44,386 nt of DNA, from positions 1 through 44,386 of the forward strand of contig JAFPZF010000016.1 of NCBI GenBank assembly GCA_017417385.1. Reading direction: 5' to 3'. Source of the DNA: Bacteroidales bacterium (GTDB lineage: Bacteria; Bacteroidota; Bacteroidia; Bacteroidales; Marinilabiliaceae). The translations under genes and the position numbers were made by a program. Positions within the stretch are counted from its first letter, which is position 1, and the number at the start of each line of letters is the position of its first letter. This document shows, piece after piece, positions 7,706 through 17,205 of this stretch. The notes under the pieces were generated by a model. The model saw only the letters and a list, made by a program, of their open reading frames with translations. It was not told the origin of the DNA and ran no database searches.

Positions 7706-9331
7706 ATGAAGAAGTTGTGGGTTCCACTCTTGATGACGTGTGCGTCTCTTGCGGGTCTGGTCTTAGGCCGGATAAGCGGGAAGAACGCAGCGGAGAGGGA
7801 GATCAACAAGATAGACTTAAATCAGATAATGGGAGGGGGCTATGGCTCGAGCAAGTTGCAGAGCATCATGGGCCTCATCCAGGAGATGTATGTAGACAGG
7901 GTCGACATGGACTCCATAGAGGAGATAGTGATACCCGAGTTACTGGAGAAACTCGACCCACACTCAGTCTACATACCCAAGTCGGAGGTCGAGCATGTCG
8001 CAGGTGAGCTGAAGTCGAACTTTGGCGGCATAGGAGTGACGTTCAGCATGAGGGATGACACCGTGAGAGTGATGTCCGTCATACCGGGCGGTCCGTCGGC
8101 CGTCATCGGCATACAGCCTGGGGACAGGATAATAAAAGTCAACCATCAGGACTTCACTGGCAAGAAGGTGAACAGCCAGATGGTCATGGACTCGTTGCGA
8201 GGTGAGATAGGAACGCAGGTCGACGTCACCATACTCCGGAATCCGTCGACGACGATAGACTATAAGATCACGCGAGGGGAGATACCATTGACGAGCGTAG
8301 ACTGCACGTATCAGATAGCGCCGGGCGTCGGCTACATGAAGATAGACCGATTCGCGGAGAAGACGTACGAGGAGATGCTCACGGGCATAGCGAAGATCAG
8401 GAGTGAGGACTGTGGGACATTGATAATCGACCTCAGGGGCAACTCGGGAGGATTCTTGCAGGTCGTCATCGGGATGTGCAATGAGTTCCTAGAGAAGGGG
8501 CAGCTCATAGTCTATACAGAGGGACTGCATCAGAGCAGGCAGGACACATACGCGAGGGGGAACGGGACGGCGAAGGACCTGAAGCTCGTCGTCTTGATAG
8601 ACGAGTTCTCGGCGAGTGCGAGCGAGATACTTGCGGGTGCGGTACAGGACAACGACAGGGGTCTGATCATAGGTCGTCGGTCGTTTGGCAAGGGCCTAGT
8701 CCAGACAGAGATGACATTGCCGGACAAGTCGGGACTACGACTAACCGTCGCGAGGTATCACACGCCGAGTGGCAGGTGCATACAGAAGCAGTATGGAAAG
8801 GGCAAGGATGACTATTACAACGACATACACGAGAGGCTGCAGAACGGTGAGCTCTTCAGTGCGGACAGCATCAAGGCGGACACCCTACAGGCGTATAAGA
8901 CGTTGAATGGCAGGACAGTGTATGGAGGAGGAGGCATAATACCAGACATCTTCGTCCCGTATGACACCTTGACAGCGTCGGTATATCTCCAGCAGCTGAG
9001 GGCAAAGCGCATCATGTATGACTATGCGATGACGTATGTCGATGAGCACAGGGAGGAACTGAAAAAAATGAAGACTGACGAGCTGATCAGGCATCTGTTT
9101 TCGAAGAGCTTCTTGGGGGGAGTCGAACAGTATGCGAAGAAGCGGAAGGTGACCGACAAGGACGGTGGGGCGGTCCGCGACAGGGGCGTAATCGAGACAG
9201 AGGTCAGGGCATACGTAGCGCAGGCGATAGCAGGAAATGACGCGTTCTATCCGATACTGAACACGTTGGATCCAGTCATCAAGCGGGCGTTGACAGAGCT
9301 CGGAGTCGAGGCGACGTACAAGTACAATTAG
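7706..9331 (+). CDS. S41-family C-terminal processing peptidase (CtpA-like)
   Basis: A periplasmic serine protease of 541 residues. An N-terminal signal/anchor (about 1-22) is followed by a PDZ domain (about 95-185; FGGIGVTFS and SAVIGIQPGDRIIKVN) and the S41 catalytic core. The Ser-Lys dyad is visible as SASASE with Ser304 and FGKG with Lys329, spaced 25 residues as in CtpA/Prc. GTLIIDLRGNSGGFLQ is the conserved oxyanion segment. The frame is open far upstream through the deaminase gene, but the ATG at 7706, after GGGAGAGAG, gives the signal sequence. It would trim or degrade envelope proteins from their C-termini. Confidence 0.93.
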   Translation: MKKLWVPLLMTCASLAGLVLGRISGKNAAEREINKIDLNQIMGGGYGSSKLQSIMGLIQEMYVDRVDMDSIEEIVIPELLEKLDPHSVYIPKSEVEHVAGELKSNFGGIGVTFSMRDDTVRVMSVIPGGPSAVIGIQPGDRIIKVNHQDFTGKKVNSQMVMDSLRGEIGTQVDVTILRNPSTTIDYKITRGEIPLTSVDCTYQIAPGVGYMKIDRFAEKTYEEMLTGIAKIRSEDCGTLIIDLRGNSGGFLQVVIGMCNEFLEKGQLIVYTEGLHQSRQDTYARGNGTAKDLKLVVLIDEFSASASEILAGAVQDNDRGLIIGRRSFGKGLVQTEMTLPDKSGLRLTVARYHTPSGRCIQKQYGKGKDDYYNDIHERLQNGELFSADSIKADTLQAYKTLNGRTVYGGGGIIPDIFVPYDTLTASVYLQQLRAKRIMYDYAMTYVDEHREELKKMKTDELIRHLFSKSFLGGVEQYAKKRKVTDKDGGAVRDRGVIETEVRAYVAQAIAGNDAFYPILNTLDPVIKRALTELGVEATYKYN

Positions 9332-9335
9332 GACG

Positions 9336-9833
9336 TTGGAGAGCAGGGTCAGCAGGATAGTCGGTCGATACGGGCTATGGGGCATCTTCGTCCTCAGTTT
9401 CGGATCGGCGACACTACTGCCAGGCGTATCGGAGGCGGGACTTGTAGCAGTAGCGTTGACGCTACAGTTCAAGATAGGTCGGCTAGTAGGAGTAGCGACG
9501 CTAGGCAACTGGCTTGGAGGGATGCTGACGTATGCCACGGGATGGTGGCTCGGGATAGAGCAGGTCGCCGAGTGGTTCTCGATCAGCCCCGAGAGCATAG
9601 CGGAGATGGAGAACTGGGTCGACAGGTATGGAGGCTGGGCAGGACTGGGAGTCTGGCTGCCGATAGTCGGAGACCCCTTGGCGGCGGCGCTCGGGGTAGT
9701 ACGGGCGAATCCGATGCTGGTTGGGGTGACGATGTTAGTCGGGAAGGCGATACGATATGTAGTGATAGCGTGGCCGGCGATAAAGGCTGGTGAGATGATA
9801 GAAAAGAAGCGAGATGAGCGACAGGAAATATGA
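9336..9833 (+). CDS. YqaA-type membrane protein (DedA/VTT superfamily)
   Basis: A 165-residue membrane protein of the YqaA branch of the DedA/SNARE-associated family. It shows the family signatures SATLLPGVSEAGLVA near residue 24, GNWLGGMLTY, and WLPIVGDPLAAALGVVR, plus GKAIRYVVIAWP near the C-terminus, across about four hydrophobic segments. The start is inferred to be the TTG at 9336, four bases after the protease stop, because no ATG occurs until past the first conserved motif. It overlaps glf by 20 bases. DedA-type proteins are linked to lipid-carrier or phospholipid movement, which would suit a polysaccharide operon, but that role is inference here. Confidence 0.85.
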   Translation: MESRVSRIVGRYGLWGIFVLSFGSATLLPGVSEAGLVAVALTLQFKIGRLVGVATLGNWLGGMLTYATGWWLGIEQVAEWFSISPESIAEMENWVDRYGGWAGLGVWLPIVGDPLAAALGVVRANPMLVGVTMLVGKAIRYVVIAWPAIKAGEMIEKKRDERQEI

Positions 9834-10947
9834 CTACTTGATAGTAGGAGCGGGCTTGTTTGGGGCCGTGTTTGCTTGCGAGGCGAAGAAAGCCGGCAAG
9901 CGTTGTCTCGTCGTGGACAGGCGTGACCACAGTGGAGGAAACATACATTGTGATGTCATCGAGGGCATCAACGTACATAGATATGGAGCTCACATCTTCC
10001 ACACGTCGGACAGGGAAGTATGGCGATACGTCAACGAGTTGGCCGAGTTCAACAGATATACAAATCAGCCTGTAGCTAATTACAGAGGGAAGTTGTACAA
10101 CCTCCCGTTCAACATGAACACATTCAACAGGATGTGGGGTGTCGTGACGCCAGCGGAGGCAGAGGCCGAGATAAGCAGGCAGCGTGCGGAGGTCGTCGTG
10201 GCAATGAGGAAGGCAGGGGTGACCGAGCCGCGGAACCTCGAGGAGCAGGCTCTGATGCTCGTCGGCAGGGACATATATGAGATACTGATAAAAGGATACA
10301 CCGAGAAGCAGTGGGGGCGGAAGTGCACGGAGCTGCCGGCGTTCATAATCAAGCGGTTGCCAGTCAGACTGACGTTTGACAACAACTATTTCAACGACAC
10401 ATATCAGGGAGTCCCGATAGGCGGGTACAACATACTGATAGACAAGATGCTGGAAGGCGTCGAGGTTCGTCTTGGAGTCGACTATTTCAAGGAGCGGGAG
10501 ACGTTGACAGCCGTGGCTGACAGGACAGTGTTCACAGGGGCCATAGACCAGTATTTCGGATATGCGCATGGGCATCTGGAGTACAGGACCGTACGGTTCG
10601 AGACAGAGACGCTCGACATGGCGAACTATCAGGGGAATGCGGTAGTAAACTACACGAGTGCGGACGTTCCATACACGAGGATAATCGAGCACAAGCACTT
10701 CGAATTTGGTACGCAGCCGAAGACCGTCATATCGAGGGAGTATTCGGAGGAGTGGAGAGAGGGCATGGAGCCGTATTATCCAGTCAATGACGCAAAGAAC
10801 GGCGAGACGGCGAGGAAGTATGGAGAGATGGCGGCGAGCGAGAAAGGCGTCATATTCGGAGGAAGATTAGCAGAATACAAATACTATGACATGGACAAGG
10901 TCGTGGCACGAGCCTTGGAAGTATCACGACTTGAACTAAAAAGATGA
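9814..10947 (+). CDS. glf: UDP-galactopyranose mutase
   Basis: A flavoenzyme that interconverts UDP-galactopyranose and UDP-galactofuranose, supplying Galf for surface glycans. The 377-residue length is standard. The N-terminal FAD Rossmann motif is GAGLFGAV (12-19), followed by the second dinucleotide element and the family hallmarks GGNIHCD, YGAHIFHT and YTEKQWG. The C-terminal part contains EYKYYDMDKV, the usual ending. Its start overlaps the YqaA-like gene and its stop overlaps the next start in an ATGATG arrangement, so it is translationally coupled with the export genes. This suggests the exported polymer contains galactofuranose. Confidence 0.95.
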   Translation: MSDRKYDYLIVGAGLFGAVFACEAKKAGKRCLVVDRRDHSGGNIHCDVIEGINVHRYGAHIFHTSDREVWRYVNELAEFNRYTNQPVANYRGKLYNLPFNMNTFNRMWGVVTPAEAEAEISRQRAEVVVAMRKAGVTEPRNLEEQALMLVGRDIYEILIKGYTEKQWGRKCTELPAFIIKRLPVRLTFDNNYFNDTYQGVPIGGYNILIDKMLEGVEVRLGVDYFKERETLTAVADRTVFTGAIDQYFGYAHGHLEYRTVRFETETLDMANYQGNAVVNYTSADVPYTRIIEHKHFEFGTQPKTVISREYSEEWREGMEPYYPVNDAKNGETARKYGEMAASEKGVIFGGRLAEYKYYDMDKVVARALEVSRLELKR

Positions 10948-13367
10948 TGAGAAAGTTTTTGCTCAGTATAGCGATGGTGTTGTCGTCGCTGGTGGTCAGT
11001 GCGCAGGACATTGACTTCGGTATGTATAAGAACATCAACATCAATAACATACCGGAGACACAGATCAAGACAGCGTCGGAGAAGCTCATCAAGAGGGGGG
11101 AGAGCCTTGAGAGCATAGTAGCTCAGGCGCGGTCCAGGGGTCTGTCGGAGAGGCAGATAAACCAGCTCAAGAACCGATTCGCGAAGTACATGGGAGGCTC
11201 AGGGAAGGACGGGAAGGACAAGGGCCTCGGGAGCAAGTCGAAGGTCGGGAACAACAAGTCGCTGTCGACGAAGCAGAAAGTAAACATAGGGCCAGGCGAG
11301 CAGAGAATCTTCGGGCATGATATATTCAACAAGGAGAACTTGACATTTGAGCCAGCGGAGAGCATGGCAGTACCGGACTCGTACATCATAGGTCTCGGTG
11401 ACGAGATAGATATCGACATATATGGAGCGGCGGACATGAGCTATGAGCTCGAGGTCGGTACAGACGGGACAGTAAACGTCCCGATGGTCGGTCCCGTAAA
11501 AGTCGCAGGATTGAAGCTTGAGGAGGCGAGGGCTCGGTTGACGAGCAAGATGCGGACAATATATAGCGACCTCGGAGGCAGGACAAAGGCTGCCATCAGA
11601 GTAGGGGCGTTGAAGCCAGTGACAGTCAGCGTGATAGGTGAGGCATACATGCCAGGGACGTTCACCGTCTCGTCGGCGTCGTCGGTATTCCACGTGCTTT
11701 ATCTCAGCGGAGGACCTAATGCCAACGGATCATACAGAGACATACAGTTGATAAGAAACGGGAGCATAATAGCGCATCTCGACGTATATGACTACCTCTT
11801 GAATGGCAAGGCGGATGGCAACGTAGGGCTTGCAGACGGAGACATCGTCATGATACCGACGTATCAGAAGCGCGTAGCTGTCGGAGGGTATTTCAAGAGG
11901 ACAGGACAGTTCGAGGCGAAGGAGGGTGAAACCGTCGCAGACCTGATACGCTATGCTGGCGGATACTCATCGCTTGCGATGGAGGGGCATACAGGATTGT
12001 TCAGAGTCGGCAAGTATGCCATGGAGTTCAAGGAAGTGTCTCGCCCTGACGAGGTGAAGCTAGCGAACGGAGACTCACTGTATGTCAGTGCGGTAGACAT
12101 AGCGAGGATGGACGGCATGGTAAGCATCGAAGGTGCAGTGTTTGCGCCAGGATATTACGAGTATGCAGAAGGCATGAAGTTGTCGGCCTTGATAGAGAAG
12201 GCAGGAGGGTTGAAGGAGAACGCCTTTCAGACGCACGGAGTCATCTCGCGACGGAAGGACGACTTCACGCTTGAGTCAGTAAGTTTCGTGGTCAGCGACA
12301 TAAATAAGGGAAGCGACATAGAGCTAAAGAGCAGGGACGAGGTGACGATAGGTTACATAGACGACATGCGTGAGGCGCCGACAGTCAGCATAAGTGGAGA
12401 GGTCAATTCACCGACGACAGTCGACTACAGGGAGAACTTGACCGTTGGTGACCTGATAGTCTTGGCGAGCGGACTGACGGAGAAGGCATCGTTGACGAAC
12501 GTCGAGATCGTAAGGCGACTCGTCGGGGAGGAGGCAGCCAAGTCTCCGTCGACGTCGAAGAAGATAAACACCGTCACGATCACGCGAGACCTGACGATAG
12601 GGGACTCGGGTAACGACTTCAAGTTGGAGCCGTTTGACGAGGTGTTCATCAGGACGTTGCCATCGGCGTTGATAGGAGGGTCTGTGACGTTGAGCGGGGC
12701 GTTCCTGAATCCGGGAGGTTATGGACTGACGAGTAACACGACGAGGCTGAGCGACATCGTGAAACGGTGTGGAGGGTTCACGTCGACAGCGGACATTAGT
12801 GGAGCGCGTCTGCTGAGGCGGATCGTCGTAAGTGAAAAGGAGAAGAATATCAAGCTCAGGCAGATGGCGGAGAAGCAGGACACAGTCTTCTACCTGAAAG
12901 ATGAGGAGATACCATACGAGATAGTCGCTATCGACCTGCAGTCGGCGCTAAACAACCCGGGGACGGGTGCGGACTTGTACCTGGTAAATGGCGACGAGCT
13001 GGTGGTCCCGGAGCTCAGTCAGACAGTCAGAATCTCGGGAAGCGTGCAGAGCGTCGTCTCGATACAGTGGAAGGAGAAATGGAATGCAAAGGACTACGTG
13101 AAGGCGGCAGGAGGATTTGCGGCGAGGGCACACAAGAAGAAGACGTACGTCGTCTATCCTAACGGACAGAGTGCGTCGGTCGACCATATACTTTTCTTTA
13201 GGCGATATCCGAAGGTCGTGCCTGGCACTGAGGTCATAGTACCGCAGAAGCCGGAGAGTGACATATCATCACAAAACTACATACAGATGGGAGCGACGGT
13301 GACGAGTGCACTTAGCACAGCGGCTGTCGTGATAGTAACTCTATTGAATAACAGGAACAACAAATGA
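10944..13367 (+). CDS. Polysaccharide export protein with SLBB repeats (Wza-like)
   Basis: An 807-residue secreted protein: signal peptide to about residue 21 (LSSLVVSAQ), then a polysaccharide-export (Poly_export) domain with YIIGLGDEIDIDIYG. Several SLBB beta-grasp repeats follow (for example around VTVSVIGEAYMPGTF, VSIEGAVFAPGYYEY, VSISGEVNSPTTVDY, VTLSGAFLNPGGYGL and VRISGSVQSVV). It ends in a hydrophobic segment (SALSTAAVVIVTLL) that may be an outer-membrane or inner-membrane anchor. It is about twice the length of E. coli Wza, as is common for Bacteroidota versions. It should form the export channel for capsule or exopolysaccharide. It overlaps glf and wzz by four bases each. Confidence 0.92.
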   Translation: MMRKFLLSIAMVLSSLVVSAQDIDFGMYKNININNIPETQIKTASEKLIKRGESLESIVAQARSRGLSERQINQLKNRFAKYMGGSGKDGKDKGLGSKSKVGNNKSLSTKQKVNIGPGEQRIFGHDIFNKENLTFEPAESMAVPDSYIIGLGDEIDIDIYGAADMSYELEVGTDGTVNVPMVGPVKVAGLKLEEARARLTSKMRTIYSDLGGRTKAAIRVGALKPVTVSVIGEAYMPGTFTVSSASSVFHVLYLSGGPNANGSYRDIQLIRNGSIIAHLDVYDYLLNGKADGNVGLADGDIVMIPTYQKRVAVGGYFKRTGQFEAKEGETVADLIRYAGGYSSLAMEGHTGLFRVGKYAMEFKEVSRPDEVKLANGDSLYVSAVDIARMDGMVSIEGAVFAPGYYEYAEGMKLSALIEKAGGLKENAFQTHGVISRRKDDFTLESVSFVVSDINKGSDIELKSRDEVTIGYIDDMREAPTVSISGEVNSPTTVDYRENLTVGDLIVLASGLTEKASLTNVEIVRRLVGEEAAKSPSTSKKINTVTITRDLTIGDSGNDFKLEPFDEVFIRTLPSALIGGSVTLSGAFLNPGGYGLTSNTTRLSDIVKRCGGFTSTADISGARLLRRIVVSEKEKNIKLRQMAEKQDTVFYLKDEEIPYEIVAIDLQSALNNPGTGADLYLVNGDELVVPELSQTVRISGSVQSVVSIQWKEKWNAKDYVKAAGGFAARAHKKKTYVVYPNGQSASVDHILFFRRYPKVVPGTEVIVPQKPESDISSQNYIQMGATVTSALSTAAVVIVTLLNNRNNK

Positions 13368-14611
13368 GCGAGAAGGAGCAAAAGAACGCGGGGGAGAAGA
13401 AGTCGGAGGAGCAGTTCGACATAGTGTGGTTGTTGTACTATGTCTGGGCGAAGCGGAAGTTCATCATGACGATGATCGGGATAACATTCGTAATGGCGTT
13501 GCTGGTATATGCTAACAAGCCGAAAGTATATGCGACAGAGGCGTCGATATTGCCGATGACAGATGGTGAAAGTGGGAATATGGGGAGCCTGAAGGGAATG
13601 GCGAGCGTTATGGGAGTCAACCTCGGGAGCACGAGTTCGAATGGAGCCGTGATAACGCCGGATCTGTATGAGGAGGTGGCTAGCAGCACGCCGATAAGGC
13701 TGAGGCTTATGAACACGCCATTGACGTGGAGCAAGCCGAAGGACACCGTCGAGACACTGTATTCCCATATCAAGAACGACACGGTGAAGACGTTCGTAAA
13801 GACGCTGAAGAAGTATACAATCCAGTTGCCGAGCACCATAATCAGTGCGATAACGCCGAAGGAGAAGCTGCCTGCGGTCGTCATGTTGCCGGAGGAGGGA
13901 GACGACGAGAAGGAGAATCAGTCGGTTGTCCTTGACCTGACTCACGATGCGGCATGCAACTGGTTGGCGGGGAATGTCACCGTCACGCTTGACGACGATC
14001 TTGGCCTCATTAGGATAAAGACGAGGGGAGAGAATCCCGAGCAGTGCACAGAGCTGGCGGTGGCCGTGATGGACGAGATAAAGAAGGCAGTCTCGGACTT
14101 CAAGACGAAGGATGCGACGAGGAATTATAAGAGTGCCGTCGAGAGCTACAAGGCAGTGAGCGAGGAGTATGACAGAGCTCGGAACGAGTTTTTCGAATAT
14201 AGCGACAAGCACAGGAACCTCGTGACAGAGAGGGCGGACATCGAGCAGAAGAAGCTGGAGGACAAGTACAACATGCTGGCGGAACTTGCGAAGAGTTCGC
14301 AGGCGGAGGTCGAGGCGTGCAGGCTGGCGATACTCAAGAAGACACCAGTATTCTCGATAGTCGAGCCGGCGGTACAGCCGTTGAAGAAGGACAGTCCGAA
14401 GCTGATGCTACACATACTGGGCGGACTCTTCATGGGCGGACTTCTCAGTATCGGGTGGTTGATAGTTCGCGTCGGTTACCTACAGGCGTTCAAGCCGGCG
14501 GAGTACAAGAAACTGTACAAGGAGTACTACAAGCAGTCGGAGGAGCCAGTCAGCGAAGAGGTTACGATAAGCGAGAAGAGCAGTGAAGTCGTCGACAGTA
14601 AAGAAGAGTAG
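13364..14611 (+). CDS. Chain-length determinant protein (Wzz-like)
   Basis: A 415-residue inner-membrane protein with the Wzz architecture: a cytoplasmic N-terminus, a first membrane helix at about 28-46 (FIMTMIGITFVMALLVYA), a large periplasmic part with helical segments in the middle, and a second membrane helix near 346-367 (GGLFMGGLLSIGWLIV). The second helix is preceded by the PVFSIVEPAVQPLKKDSPK proline-rich segment usual in this family. No Walker motifs of a fused tyrosine kinase are present. It is expected to work with the SLBB protein encoded just upstream to set polymer length. Confidence 0.92.
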   Translation: MSEKEQKNAGEKKSEEQFDIVWLLYYVWAKRKFIMTMIGITFVMALLVYANKPKVYATEASILPMTDGESGNMGSLKGMASVMGVNLGSTSSNGAVITPDLYEEVASSTPIRLRLMNTPLTWSKPKDTVETLYSHIKNDTVKTFVKTLKKYTIQLPSTIISAITPKEKLPAVVMLPEEGDDEKENQSVVLDLTHDAACNWLAGNVTVTLDDDLGLIRIKTRGENPEQCTELAVAVMDEIKKAVSDFKTKDATRNYKSAVESYKAVSEEYDRARNEFFEYSDKHRNLVTERADIEQKKLEDKYNMLAELAKSSQAEVEACRLAILKKTPVFSIVEPAVQPLKKDSPKLMLHILGGLFMGGLLSIGWLIVRVGYLQAFKPAEYKKLYKEYYKQSEEPVSEEVTISEKSSEVVDSKEE

Positions 14612-15431
14612 TTCGTTCCTGATAGCGGCGCTGCTTGTCGGTGGGTACATCCTGAACCGTGGTGGCTGGTCGGAGACGGAGAGCACGGGTGGCATCGAGA
14701 CAATAGACAGCGATGTCGCGCAGCTATTGCCGTCGAGAGTCGGAAACAATCAGATAGTCCGGCACAAGGCCTTCGTCCTGTCTTACAACGACAGTCATGA
14801 GCAGGCGGACTGGGTATTCTACAAGCTGACGAGAGAGATGGTGACGGGGGCTGCGACGAGGAATACAGAGTTCGTCGAGGACAAGTCAGTCAGCAGTGGT
14901 ACGGCGACGACGCACGACTATAGCAGGACGGGATTTGACAGGGGGCATCTATGTCCGAGTGCTGACATCAGGAATGACGAGGATGCGCACGACGAGACAT
15001 ACCTGATGAGCAACATGTCGCCACAGCTACACGAGTTCAATGCGGGGATATGGAATGACCTCGAGATGCAGACGAGGTCTTGGGCAAAGAAGAAGGGGGA
15101 GGTCTATGTAGTAGTCGGACCGATACTCAAGGGGGGACTAGACAAGATAGAGCAGTACAAGAAAGGAAAACAGGAGACAGCGAGGAGCCATTATAACGGG
15201 GTCTCAGTTCCGAAGGAGTTTTATAAGATTATCTACAGTCCGAAGGGGGAAGGGCGGATGATAGCGTACAGACTGGAGAACAAAGAGTATCCGGAGAATG
15301 AGAATCCGAACAAGTATTGTGTCTCGGTAGATGCGATAGAGAAAGAGACGGGGATAGACTTCTTCCCGGGCGTGCCTAACGAGGCGGAGCTGGAGAAGCG
15401 ACTCGGAGGGACGAGTTGGTGGAGAGAATAG
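14583..15431 (+). CDS. Membrane-anchored DNA/RNA non-specific endonuclease
   Basis: A 282-residue beta-beta-alpha-metal nuclease of the NucA/Nuc1 family. An N-terminal hydrophobic anchor (about 11-25) suggests the enzyme faces the periplasm or cell exterior. The catalytic DRGH motif is at 119-122 (FDRGHLCPSADI), and the metal-binding asparagine lies in the conserved SNMSPQLHEFNAGIWNDLE segment (about 143-161). It begins at a GTG at 14583, overlapping the Wzz gene by 29 bases. Its role could be degrading extracellular DNA or scavenging nucleotides; the link with polysaccharide export is only positional. Confidence 0.9.
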   Translation: MKSSTVKKSSSFLIAALLVGGYILNRGGWSETESTGGIETIDSDVAQLLPSRVGNNQIVRHKAFVLSYNDSHEQADWVFYKLTREMVTGAATRNTEFVEDKSVSSGTATTHDYSRTGFDRGHLCPSADIRNDEDAHDETYLMSNMSPQLHEFNAGIWNDLEMQTRSWAKKKGEVYVVVGPILKGGLDKIEQYKKGKQETARSHYNGVSVPKEFYKIIYSPKGEGRMIAYRLENKEYPENENPNKYCVSVDAIEKETGIDFFPGVPNEAELEKRLGGTSWWRE

Positions 15432-15819
15432 GGAAGAAGGGAGAGAATGGAGCGACGGGGAAGAAGGGGAAGAAGGAATGAAGGGGACGACGAATAAGAC
15501 CGAGACGAAGGAGAGAGGAAATAGAAAGAATAGTAGGGAAGTCGAGGAGTCAGGGCTCAGAGAATAGGAGGAGGAGAAGAGAGGCGGAATGCGAGGGAAT
15601 GGACAGAGTTGCGGAAAGGGGAGCGAAATGGGCGCCAATGCGAGGAGAGTCCATCGGAAGAAAAAAGTAAAGCTAAGAAAAGCAAAAGAATAATAATTCG
15701 GGGGAAAGGATTATCTTTGCCTAAGAGGTTCGCGCCAAAGGGAGAAGAGGAAAGAAGAAAGAGAGAGGAGAGGACGTAAGGGCGAGCCAGGAGAAACAAA
15801 ACACGAGAAGAAAGAATAT
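15432..15819 (+). other. Purine-rich intergenic segment with a -7 promoter box
   Basis: No convincing gene is seen in these 388 bases. The + strand is nearly all A and G between about 15432 and 15670. TATCTTTGC at 15712-15720 is an exact TAnnTTTG-type -7 element and probably starts the glycosyltransferase transcript, giving a leader of about 95 bases. No -33 element stands out. Confidence 0.5.
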
Positions 15820-17205
15820 ATGAGTTCATACATGGCAAGCATGGAAATAGTCGCCCAATATGGGGTGACGGTGGACGGGATAGAAGTCAGGCATAGCGAC
15901 TCCATAGCATCATTGAAAGGATTGACAGAAGTCTTGAACCAAGTCAGGACGGAGCATGTCGGCGTAGTATTGGCACAGTCGGACGTAAAGCTGAGCGACA
16001 TGAGCCTGCAGTTCATGTCGGACTGTCTGGAGGAGCAGAGCGTATCTGGCGTCATAGCGGACTACATAGAAGAGACGGGAGACGGGGGGCGGAAGCTGAA
16101 GCTCGTGGCGGAGCCGGAGAAGCACGTGACGAGAGACACCTTTGATATGGGACTGATAGTGATATGCAGGACAGAGGTTGCGCAGACGATAGCGTCGACG
16201 ATGGTAGAGACAGAATATGGAGCGTTGTATGGCTTGTGGCTGGGGCTCCAGAGGTATGGGGAGCTATTTCACACGGCAGTCCCATCAGGATTCATAGTGC
16301 CGAAGGACCTGAGGGAGAGCGACAAGAAGCAGTTTGACTATGTGAATCCGCTATACGAGACATATCAGAAAGACCTGGAGAGAGTATGCACAGATCATTT
16401 ATATAAGATAGGGGCCTCGGTCTCGGGGAAGAGCAGCCTGACGTTTGAGACCGACGAGGTGTTCCCTTGCGAGGCGACAGTAGTCATTCCGGTAAAGAAT
16501 CGACACACGACGATAGCGGACGCGATACGTTCGGCGTTGACGCAGAAGACCGACTTTACATTCAACGTCATAGTCGTCGACAACCACAGCACGGACAGCA
16601 CGACCGAGATAGTATCCGGGATTGCAGACAGGGACAACAAGCTGATACACATAGTGCCAGAGGCGAAGGACCTCGGGATAGGAGGATGCTGGAACGTAGC
16701 CGTCTCGGACTCACGATGTGGGAAGTACGTCGTCCAGCTCGACAGTGACGACCTGTATGCCTCCGACAAGACGCTGCAGACAATGGTGAACTGCCTAAAG
16801 AAGGGGAAGTATGCGATGGCAGTCGGCTCGTATAAACTAGTCGATTTCAGCCTTAACGACCTGCCGCCGGGAGTCATAAGCCACAAGGAGTGGACCGACG
16901 AGAACGGGGGAAACAACCTCCTGCGCGTCAATGGGCTTGGTGCGCCACGAGCATTTGCAACGTCATGGCTCCGCTCGAACCCGCTACCGAACGTCAGCTA
17001 TGGAGAGGACTATGCCATAGGGCTGCGGGCGACGAGATGCTTCAAGATCGGGAGAATCTTTACGCCGATATACCTCTGCAGGAGGTGGGCAGGGAACTCG
17101 GACAGCGGAATCTCGGCAGAGGTAGAGGCTGCGCACAACGCATATAAAGACAGGATACGCAGCGAGGAGATAGCAATCAGGATCAAGCAAAACGAGAAGC
17201 AGTGA
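15820..17205 (+). CDS. Family 2 glycosyltransferase with an extra N-terminal domain
   Basis: A 461-residue protein whose C-terminal half (from about residue 217) is a GT-A glycosyltransferase: EATVVIPVKNR, then IVVDNHSTDSTTEIV, GGCWNVAV, and the metal-binding DSDD at 308-311 (VVQLDSDDLYASD). The first ~190 residues are not a standard GT2 start. They include TEHVGVVLAQSDVKLSDMSL, which resembles a degenerate GT-A half, so this may be a tandem protein with an inactive first module. No membrane segment is obvious. The stop overlaps the next gene's GTG (GTGA), so both are coupled. The donor and acceptor sugars are unknown. Confidence 0.85.
   Translation: MSSYMASMEIVAQYGVTVDGIEVRHSDSIASLKGLTEVLNQVRTEHVGVVLAQSDVKLSDMSLQFMSDCLEEQSVSGVIADYIEETGDGGRKLKLVAEPEKHVTRDTFDMGLIVICRTEVAQTIASTMVETEYGALYGLWLGLQRYGELFHTAVPSGFIVPKDLRESDKKQFDYVNPLYETYQKDLERVCTDHLYKIGASVSGKSSLTFETDEVFPCEATVVIPVKNRHTTIADAIRSALTQKTDFTFNVIVVDNHSTDSTTEIVSGIADRDNKLIHIVPEAKDLGIGGCWNVAVSDSRCGKYVVQLDSDDLYASDKTLQTMVNCLKKGKYAMAVGSYKLVDFSLNDLPPGVISHKEWTDENGGNNLLRVNGLGAPRAFATSWLRSNPLPNVSYGEDYAIGLRATRCFKIGRIFTPIYLCRRWAGNSDSGISAEVEAAHNAYKDRIRSEEIAIRIKQNEKQ

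Noticed and set aside
9583-10698. A 371-codon - strand frame opposite the YqaA-like gene and glf
   Set aside because: It is fully antisense to two well-identified genes; its openness follows from the purine bias of the coding strand.
13277-14212. A 311-codon - strand frame opposite the Wzz gene
   Set aside because: Composition is Leu/Arg/His-rich with no motif, and it is antisense to a clear Wzz protein.
15204-15838. Two - strand frames across the gap between nuclease and glycosyltransferase
   Set aside because: They are made of Ser/Pro/Leu/Phe repeats derived from a polypurine tract, lack credible starts, and partly overlap real + genes.
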